The notes under the pieces: model-generated
Database searches by the model: none
What the model was told of the DNA's origin: nothing
Seen by the model: the letters and a program-made list of their open reading frames with translations, nothing else
Made by a program: the position numbers and the translations under genes
Shown here: positions 7,049 through 12,366 of the stretch, piece by piece
Numbering within the stretch: the first letter of the stretch is position 1
How the letters are laid out: each line of letters opens with the position of its first letter
Source of the DNA: Actinomycetota bacterium
GTDB taxonomy: Bacteria > Actinomycetota > Actinomycetes > Nanopelagicales > Nanopelagicaceae
DNA length: 12,366 nt
Direction: 5' to 3'
NCBI GenBank assembly: GCA_009705185.1
Contig: WLCS01000015.1
Location: forward strand, 1-12,366

Positions 7049-7077
7049 TAACTCTTCAGGTGTGGCAAGTGAAATTT

Positions 7078-7599
7078 CTATGACTCCAATAACTCTGCGA
7101 ATGCTTCACCAAAACCAAGTCGGTTTGCGATTGCTTCAATTATTTCATCTGGAAATAAATCTGCGTCATCACACAAGGTAGAGAGCTCCATATGTTGCAA
7201 ACCTAAGTCAGCAAAGATATCTAAGTCTCCGGTTGGAAGTGGTTCATCCTCTTCTTCTGGTGCATCTATATCTGCAATTTCTAAGAACTCTGCTGCAACT
7301 TCGTAATCAAGTGCGGCAGTTATGTCGCTAATAAAGAATTTAACATGTGAACCAAGTACACGTATCGCCATAAAGAATTCATCATCAATTGCAATCAGTG
7401 CAACTGCGCCACCATTGGTCTGTTGTTTCTTAAGTCGATCAATGATGTGAGTTAAGTCATCAGGATCAGGCAATGCAGCCAAAGACCAACGGCCATCTTC
7501 ATGCCACGCCTCTACGGCGAAGTCCTGGGTCTGCTCTGACACATCTCCCATATTGGCACTCATTGGATTAGAAAGAAAGCCCTGTAAGGTAGATGACAT
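7078..7599 (-). CDS. Putative tRNA adenosine deaminase-associated protein
   Basis: Matches by overall appearance and position the actinobacterial family annotated as tRNA adenosine deaminase-associated protein (TIGR03941), whose biochemical role is unknown. The 173-residue product is acidic, with no signal peptide or membrane helix. It has the N-terminal block [13 protein letters not shown] and the C-terminal block [21 protein letters not shown], separated by a Glu/Asp-rich stretch ([13 protein letters not shown]). It lies directly upstream of tadA on the same strand, so the two are likely co-expressed and may act together; the latter is inference. Three starts are possible: ATG at 7599, which overlaps the ATG of divergent upp through a shared CATG, or ATG at 7563 or 7551. 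Family proteins usually begin close to the conserved block, which favours the shorter ones. Confidence 0.85.
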   Translation of the reverse strand: MSSTLQGFLSNPMSANMGDVSEQTQDFAVEAWHEDGRWSLAALPDPDDLTHIIDRLKKQQTNGGAVALIAIDDEFFMAIRVLGSHVKFFISDITAALDYEVAAEFLEIADIDAPEEEDEPLPTGDLDIFADLGLQHMELSTLCDDADLFPDEIIEAIANRLGFGEAFAELLES

Positions 7600-7600
7600 G
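7585..7600 (+). promoter_or_regulatory. Start region of upp: overlapping ribosome site and possible -10 box
   Basis: TAAGGT (7585-7590) can be read in two ways: AAGG as a ribosome site eight bases before the ATG at 7598, or TANNNT as a -10 box seven bases before it, giving a leaderless message. A TTG-starting hexamer (TTGGAT, 7563-7568) lies 16 bases upstream. The segment also falls within the possible 5' end of the divergent gene. Confidence 0.4.
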
Positions 7601-8236
7601 AAAGTTCACGTCGCGAACCACCCGCTAATCTCACATAAATTAACGATATTGCGCGACGAAAGAACAGATTCTCCAACATTTCGTCGCTTGGTAGAAGAAC
7701 TTGTGACTCTACTTGCTTACGAAGCAACACGAGATGTTCGAACAAAAACTATTTCAATTAAAACTCCAGTCACTGCAACTACTGGTTTAGTACTTGCAGA
7801 ACCTCGTCCAGTTGTTGTACCAATTTTGCGAGCTGGACTTGGAATGCTTGAAGGTATGACGAAATTGCTTCCAACAGCACAAGTTGGTTTCTTAGGTATG
7901 GTGAGAAACGAAGAGACTTTGCAAGCAACAACATATGCCAACCGACTTCCGGAAGATCTCTCTGGTCGCCAGTGCTTTGTATTAGATCCAATGCTTGCAA
8001 CTGGTGGAACTTTGGTGATGGCAATTAATTACCTCATCGAACGCGGAGCAAATGAGATCACTGCAATCTGCCTTCTTGCTGCTCCTGAAGGTATTAAAGC
8101 TCTCGAGGATGAATTTAAGAATTCTGGAGTTCCAATCACTTTAGTAACGGGTTCACTCGATGAAAAACTCAATGAAAAGGGTTACATAGTTCCGGGGCTT
8201 GGCGATGCAGGCGATCGTCTTTACGGTGTTGTGTAA
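7598..8236 (+). CDS. upp: Uracil phosphoribosyltransferase
   Basis: Pyrimidine salvage enzyme joining uracil and PRPP to give UMP in the cytoplasm. The product has 212 residues, close to the usual 208-210. Visible motifs are PILRAGLGM (75-83), the PRPP-binding loop [12 protein letters not shown] (128-139), and the C-terminal uracil-binding segment [15 protein letters not shown] (196-210). The ATG at 7598 was preferred over an upstream in-frame ATG at 7553 because family members begin with this V-x-HPL-x-xHKLT block and a ribosome-site-like AAGG precedes it. Its TAA is followed immediately by the ATG of the malic enzyme gene, pointing to translational coupling in one operon. Confidence 0.97.
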   Translation: MKVHVANHPLISHKLTILRDERTDSPTFRRLVEELVTLLAYEATRDVRTKTISIKTPVTATTGLVLAEPRPVVVPILRAGLGMLEGMTKLLPTAQVGFLGMVRNEETLQATTYANRLPEDLSGRQCFVLDPMLATGGTLVMAINYLIERGANEITAICLLAAPEGIKALEDEFKNSGVPITLVTGSLDEKLNEKGYIVPGLGDAGDRLYGVV

Positions 8237-9613
8237 ATGGCATCAACATCACCCGGATACGGAATCACAATTCGTGTTGAAGGCGCACCAGAACTTCAAC
8301 CAGTTGCCCTGATCACTACAACTATTACAAATGCTGGCGCAACAATTACAGCGCTAGACGTTGTCGAGTCACTTCTTGAACGTGTCGTCATCGACGTCAC
8401 CTGTGACACTGTTGATGCTGATCACGCTCAACAAATTCATAATGCGTTGTCTGCACATAACGGCCTCACTGTTCGCAAGGTGAGCGATAGAACATTTCTT
8501 CTTCACCTTGGCGGAAAAATAGAAGTTACCTCAAAGGTTCCATTGAAAACTCGTGATGATTTGTCGCGCGCATATACACCTGGTGTCGCGCGCATCTCGC
8601 AAGCAATTGTTGACGATCCTTCCGATGTTCGTAGATTAACTATGAAGCGAAATACTGTCGCAGTAGTAACGGATGGCTCTGCAGTACTGGGGCTTGGCAA
8701 TATTGGGCCTGCTGCAGCACTTCCAGTAATGGAAGGAAAAGCTGCGCTATTTAAGCGCTTTGCAAACGTTGATGCTTGGCCAGTTTGCCTTGATACTCAA
8801 GATGTTGATGAAATTGTTCGCACAGTGCAGTTAATTGCACCTGTTTATGGCGGTATCAACTTAGAAGATATCTCTGCACCACGTTGCTTTGAAGTAGAAC
8901 GTAGATTGCGCGAGCTACTAGATATTCCAGTCTTCCATGATGATCAGCACGGAACCGCGATCGTTGTTTTGGCCGCGCTTCGCAACGCTTTGAAGCTCGT
9001 AAAGAAAGATATTTCTCAAGTAAAAATCATTATGAGCGGAGCTGGAGCTGCGGGAACTGCAATTGCGCGTTTGCTCGTTCTTAGTGGAGCGCAAAACATT
9101 ATTGCCTTTGACCTAGACGGTGTAATTAGCAAGAACTCTCAATCTGAAGACCCAATGAGATCGTGGTTTATCGAAAATTCAAATCCACAGAACTTTGCAG
9201 GAAGTATTCATGAAGCGATGGTCGGTGCAGATATATTTATCGGCGTAAGTGCTCCAAAGGTTCTTAACGAAGAAGATGTAGCAGCGATGGCGCCAGGCTC
9301 GATTGTTTTCGCCCTTGCCAATCCTGATCCTGAAATCGACCCAGTTATTGCTCGCAAATATGCAGCTGTAGTTGCCACTGGTCGAAGTGATCATCCAAAC
9401 CAAATTAACAATGTATTGGCTTTTCCAGGAATCTTTCGCGGACTACTTGATGCCAACGCTCACAAAATCACTGACAAGCTACTCGTTGCAGCCGCGGAAG
9501 CAATTGCAGATTGCGTAAGTCCTTCCCAGCTCAATACATCTTTCATTGTTCCAAGTGTTTTTGATCCAAACGTAGTAACTAAAGTCGCGGCGGCAGTAAA
9601 GCAATCAGTGTGA
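8237..9613 (+). CDS. NAD(P)-dependent malic enzyme with N-terminal ACT-like domain
   Basis: Oxidative decarboxylation of malate to pyruvate and CO2, linking the citric acid cycle to pyruvate and supplying reducing power. The 458-residue product starts with a predicted ACT-like regulatory domain (residues 8-85), followed by the catalytic core. Key residues are the catalytic tyrosine in YTPGV (113-117), the catalytic lysine K168 in EGKAALFK, metal ligands in FHDDQHGTA (233-241), the Rossmann loop GAGAAGTA (268-275), ANPDPE (361-366), and the TGRSDHPNQINN block (381-392). NAD or NADP preference cannot be settled by eye. The start abuts the upp stop with no gap, and its TGA overlaps the GTG of the DedA gene by four bases, so the three genes form an operon. 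Confidence 0.95.
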   Translation: MASTSPGYGITIRVEGAPELQPVALITTTITNAGATITALDVVESLLERVVIDVTCDTVDADHAQQIHNALSAHNGLTVRKVSDRTFLLHLGGKIEVTSKVPLKTRDDLSRAYTPGVARISQAIVDDPSDVRRLTMKRNTVAVVTDGSAVLGLGNIGPAAALPVMEGKAALFKRFANVDAWPVCLDTQDVDEIVRTVQLIAPVYGGINLEDISAPRCFEVERRLRELLDIPVFHDDQHGTAIVVLAALRNALKLVKKDISQVKIIMSGAGAAGTAIARLLVLSGAQNIIAFDLDGVISKNSQSEDPMRSWFIENSNPQNFAGSIHEAMVGADIFIGVSAPKVLNEEDVAAMAPGSIVFALANPDPEIDPVIARKYAAVVATGRSDHPNQINNVLAFPGIFRGLLDANAHKITDKLLVAAAEAIADCVSPSQLNTSFIVPSVFDPNVVTKVAAAVKQSV

Positions 9614-10233
9614 TTGAACTAGCTGCTTCATTTGATGCCCAATTCTCTACATTGGCGCCATTTGTTTTCTATATTCTTATAGGAGCCATTGTTTTCATTG
9701 AGACAGGGTTGCTCTTTGGATTTTTCTTACCTGGTGATTCAATTCTGTTCAGCGCCGGACTAGTTGCCGCTTCACACGGAAATATAAATATTATTCTTCT
9801 AGTCCTAATCATTGTTGCAGCAGCTTTTTTCGGAGATCAAATAGGTTTCGTGATTGGCCGAGTAGTCGGCAGGCCGTATCTAGATAAAAGGAAATCTCCT
9901 CGCATGAAGCGGATGATTGCTAATTCTGAACGCTTTTACGAACAAACCGGTTGGTGGGCGGTAATTGCTGCTCGATTCTTTCCTTGGATTCGCACCTTCG
10001 TCCCACCCATTGCAGGTGCGTCGATGATGAATTACTACAAGTTTTTATCGGCTAATTTTATTGGCGCAATTTTGTGGGGCGCTGGAATCACCTTAGCTGG
10101 TTTCTACGCCGCTTCACTTCCGTGGGTTAAGACATCTTCTTATGCGATTGCAGCGTTCTTTATCAGTGCGTCAATCGTTTCCGGGCTTGTGAATTATTTA
10201 CGCCACCGACCACAACGCCAAAGTAAGTCATAA
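9610..10233 (+). CDS. DedA / SNARE-associated family membrane protein
   Basis: Integral membrane protein of the DedA superfamily (PF09335), a group linked to lipid carrier recycling and membrane homeostasis; the substrate here is unknown. The 207-residue product, of normal family length, shows the typical pattern: a first hydrophobic segment with E31, the re-entrant motif FFLPGDS (38-44), GDQIGFVIGR (75-84), and the conserved RFFPWIRTFVPPIAG (122-136), followed by two hydrophobic segments and a basic tail. The GTG at 9610 overlaps the malic enzyme stop as GTGA, indicating translational coupling. Its last 71 bases overlap the 3' end of the convergent transporter gene. Confidence 0.93.
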   Translation: MIELAASFDAQFSTLAPFVFYILIGAIVFIETGLLFGFFLPGDSILFSAGLVAASHGNINIILLVLIIVAAAFFGDQIGFVIGRVVGRPYLDKRKSPRMKRMIANSERFYEQTGWWAVIAARFFPWIRTFVPPIAGASMMNYYKFLSANFIGAILWGAGITLAGFYAASLPWVKTSSYAIAAFFISASIVSGLVNYLRHRPQRQSKS

Positions 10234-11119
10234 GAATTCCTGTCACCAAGTAAATACTTATCTGAACACCATCTGTCGGTGAGTACAAGTCGATAAGCAA
10301 CGATCCAACCAATTGGCCTCCCACACTAAAGAGTGTGAATGTGAGAACTCCTAGATGTTGAACAATTGTGGAAGTAAAAGCAATATAGATAACTCCGATT
10401 ACTCCACCTGTATAAATCCACCAAGGCCCTGCAGGAAGAGGAACAAATTCAGTAGGTCCAAAGACCACTAACAAAGTGAGAAAAATAAATAGGAAGCCTG
10501 TTCCCATAATGAAGTTCAGGAATGATGTTGTAAAACTCTGCTGAGAGTACTGATTGATTTGACCGTTTAGCGCACGCTGCACACCAACGATTGCGCCAGC
10601 AACACATCCCATTAGTACTGCAAATATTGAAAGATTCTTTGCATCGATACGATCGAAGACAGAGATAAAGACTGCAAATACTGTAAACACTGCCGCAGCA
10701 ATTCGCCTTGGGGTGATGTGTTTCTTGCCGCCTCCGGTAAGTCCAATGCGATCAACAACAAGCGATGCTGCAGTTTGGCCAGCAATTGAAGCAACTGAAT
10801 AAATAGCCACGCCAATCAAAGGCACAATATGGGTTTGTACAGCTACAAAACTTCCGCCCAGTGTTCCGGCGAAAAGTGTCCATCGTGGAATTTCTTTAGC
10901 TTGCACTGCGCGACGTAAATTGCGCGCACCTTCTTTGATTCGTGAACTAAAAATAGCCACAATCGCGATGATGAGAAGTCCAGATCCAAATGAAACCAGC
11001 GCCGCTTCTACTCCATTTCCGATGAGATGAGAAAGTTCTCCGTTTGCACGGGCTTGCAGTGCAATCATCATGCCCGATATTGCAGCGAGAAAATCGAGTC
11101 TCTGGGTCTTCTTAGACAT
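10163..11119 (-). CDS. DMT-superfamily transporter with two YdcZ-type repeats
   Basis: Inner-membrane protein of about ten hydrophobic segments in 318 residues. It is made of two similar halves: residues 16-127 and 175-281 each contain an ALQARANGEL-like or GVQRALNGQI-like opening and a GG-S/Y-x-A block ending in AGQTAASLVVDRIGL or GGQLVGSLLIDLYSP. This two-repeat form is known in the YdcZ (DUF606) branch of drug/metabolite transporters; the substrate cannot be predicted. The start is ATG at 11119, with TAGAAT six bases before it and no ribosome site, suggesting leaderless expression from its own promoter even though the upstream ABC-F gene ends only 12 bases earlier. The last 71 bases overlap the convergent DedA gene. 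Confidence 0.9.
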   Translation of the reverse strand: MSKKTQRLDFLAAISGMMIALQARANGELSHLIGNGVEAALVSFGSGLLIIAIVAIFSSRIKEGARNLRRAVQAKEIPRWTLFAGTLGGSFVAVQTHIVPLIGVAIYSVASIAGQTAASLVVDRIGLTGGGKKHITPRRIAAAVFTVFAVFISVFDRIDAKNLSIFAVLMGCVAGAIVGVQRALNGQINQYSQQSFTTSFLNFIMGTGFLFIFLTLLVVFGPTEFVPLPAGPWWIYTGGVIGVIYIAFTSTIVQHLGVLTFTLFSVGGQLVGSLLIDLYSPTDGVQISIYLVTGILMTYFGVVVGGVNNSQARKRLTH

Positions 11120-11131
11120 AGGTGAATTCTA
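11117..11131 (-). promoter_or_regulatory. Probable leaderless promoter/start for the DMT transporter
   Basis: On the minus strand, TAGAAT (11126-11131) fits a TANNNT -10 box, with six bases before the ATG at 11119. It lies directly against the stop codon of the upstream ABC-F gene. No convincing -35 is seen, and no Shine-Dalgarno sequence is present. Confidence 0.45.
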
Positions 11132-12366
11132 TTAACTTTCTAGCGCAAGAGTGATTTCTAACCACTCTTCTTCACGAGATTGAAGTTCATTTCGAACGGT
11201 TTCAAGTTCAGAAGTAATCTCGATGAGTCGTCCATGGTTCTGACTTTCAGATTCTTGCTCTTCCTCGAGTATCTGGATCTTTTCTTTAGATTTACTTATC
11301 TGCTTCTCAACACGCGATAAGTCTTTTTTCAACTGTCTTTGCTCTGCAGCACTCGATGAGCTGCCAGGCTTTGAGGAATTACTATTTCCCGAAGACAATT
11401 TTTCTGCTCGTTGTTCAAGATATTGATCTACGCCACGAGGTAAATCACGTAGTGAACCATCACCGAGTAATCCATAAAAACGATCACAGACACGCTCTAG
11501 GAAATACCTATCGTGTGAAATGACAATGAGTGTTCCGCCATAGCTATCAAGCAAGTCTTCTAATTCTGTAAGTGTCTCAATATCAAAATCATTCGTAGGT
11601 TCATCCAATAACACGACGTTGGGAGAATCCATTAATAGTCGTGTTAATTGAAGCCTTCTACGCTCTCCCCCAGATAAATTTCCAACCGGAGTCCACTGTG
11701 CATCGCGATCAAATCCCAACCTTTCACATAATTGGGAAGCAGAAAGGGTTTTGCCTTTACCGATCTCAACGTGTGTTGCAACTTTTTCAACTGCTTCGAG
11801 TAAGCGCCATTCTGGATCTAATTCATCAAGGTGCTGTGTAAGAAAAGCAGTCTTTACGGTAATCCCAGTTACTAACTTTCCTTGTGATGGTTGGTGCAAT
11901 CCAGCAAGAGTTCGCATCAATGTTGTTTTACCCGCACCGTTAACGCCAACGATTCCGATGCGATCACCTGGACCAATATTCCAGGTCAAGTTATCAATTA
12001 ACTCTTTGTCGCCGGCTTTAATCAGTGCATGATGTAATTCAAAGACAGTATTTCCCAAGCGATTGAGTGCAAATTTCAGTAACTCAGTTGAATCTCTTGG
12101 TGCAGGTTCTGCTGAAATTAATTCATTGGCAGCATCAACGCGGAATTTTGGTTTTGTTGTACGAGCCGGAGCGCCACGTCTAAGCCATGCTAATTCTTTT
12201 CGGATCAAATTATTGCGACGAGCATCCATCGCATTGGCTTGGCGAGCGCGCTCTGCCTTAGCTAGAACAAATGCCGAGTACCCACCGTCGTACTCTTCAA
12301 CTTTTCCAAGTACAACTTCCCAAGTGCGCTCTGTTACGGCATCTAAGAACCATCTATCGTGAGTGA
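11132..12366 (-). CDS. ABC-F family ATPase (partial, 5' end beyond window)
   Basis: Soluble ABC protein with two ATPase domains and no membrane segments, of the ABC-F group that acts on ribosomes; its features are closest to Uup. The frame runs off the right edge, leaving 410 codons. Numbering from the first whole codon, the visible part starts in the H-loop of the first ATPase (THDRWFLD, 1-8). It then has the inter-domain linker (ERARQANAMDARRNN and RKELAWLRRGAPAR), and the second ATPase with Walker A GVNGAGKT (140-147), signature LSGGE (230-234), Walker B with DEPTND (254-259) and SHDR (283-286). A Ser-rich linker (325-339) leads to a charged C-terminal coiled coil (340-410), as in Uup. The in-frame ATG at 12229 lies inside the linker and is not a real start. 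It is upstream of, and close to, the DMT transporter gene. Confidence 0.93.
   Translation of the reverse strand, partial: THDRWFLDAVTERTWEVVLGKVEEYDGGYSAFVLAKAERARQANAMDARRNNLIRKELAWLRRGAPARTTKPKFRVDAANELISAEPAPRDSTELLKFALNRLGNTVFELHHALIKAGDKELIDNLTWNIGPGDRIGIVGVNGAGKTTLMRTLAGLHQPSQGKLVTGITVKTAFLTQHLDELDPEWRLLEAVEKVATHVEIGKGKTLSASQLCERLGFDRDAQWTPVGNLSGGERRRLQLTRLLMDSPNVVLLDEPTNDFDIETLTELEDLLDSYGGTLIVISHDRYFLERVCDRFYGLLGDGSLRDLPRGVDQYLEQRAEKLSSGNSNSSKPGSSSSAAEQRQLKKDLSRVEKQISKSKEKIQILEEEQESESQNHGRLIEITSELETVRNELQSREEEWLEITLALES

Noticed and set aside
12063..12362. Plus-strand open frames opposite the ABC-F gene (also 11641-12032)
   Set aside because: Antisense to conserved ABC ATPase motifs, with no independent support.

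Overview
The window looks like a gene-dense stretch of a small, low-GC actinobacterial genome, plausibly a streamlined freshwater lineage such as Nanopelagicales (acI). The evidence is actinobacterial content and order at moderate-to-low GC by eye: SRP RNA beside dnaX and a tRNA-Ser, tadA paired with the actinobacterial 'tRNA adenosine deaminase-associated' protein, an actinobacterial-style ABC-F linker, and a KimA-like permease with an OB-fold that actinobacteria usually encode separately. The taxonomic placement is inference. No CRISPR array, insertion sequence, origin or phage gene was seen, and no gap between genes exceeds 300 bases.

Layout. 1-1439 (minus) is the 5' part of dnaX, with its SRP RNA gene (ffs) just upstream on the same strand. 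A tRNA-Ser(GGA) gene faces the other way at 1678-1762. Directly behind the tRNA lie two overlapping unrecognised genes (1822-2824), an anchored or secreted small protein and a basic cytoplasmic protein; this is the only accessory-looking part of the window. A succinate-semialdehyde-type dehydrogenase (minus) ends four bases from them and starts back-to-back with a large potassium-importer-like permease (4292-6631, plus). The permease carries a USP-like region and a C-terminal OB-fold. tadA and its partner gene follow on the minus strand. Then come upp, an ACT-domain malic enzyme and a DedA membrane protein as one tightly coupled plus-strand operon (7598-10233). The window ends with a YdcZ-type DMT transporter and the 3' two-thirds or so of an ABC-F ATPase gene, both minus strand.

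How the genes work together. Most are housekeeping: replication clamp loading, protein targeting, tRNA decoding and wobble editing, pyrimidine salvage, malate to pyruvate conversion, semialdehyde oxidation, potassium uptake and a ribosome-linked ATPase. No single pathway joins them. The packing is extreme. All three convergent junctions are either four bases apart or overlapping (12 and 71 bases) with no visible hairpin terminator. Two divergent pairs share almost no intergenic DNA. Several starts show a TANNNT box six or seven bases before the ATG, the arrangement expected of leaderless transcripts.

The observations most worth following are the permease-USP-OB fusion, the tRNA-linked orphan pair with AGG-rich arginine usage, and the recurring TANNNT-N6-ATG start arrangement. 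I found no clear evidence of a wholly new multi-gene system.
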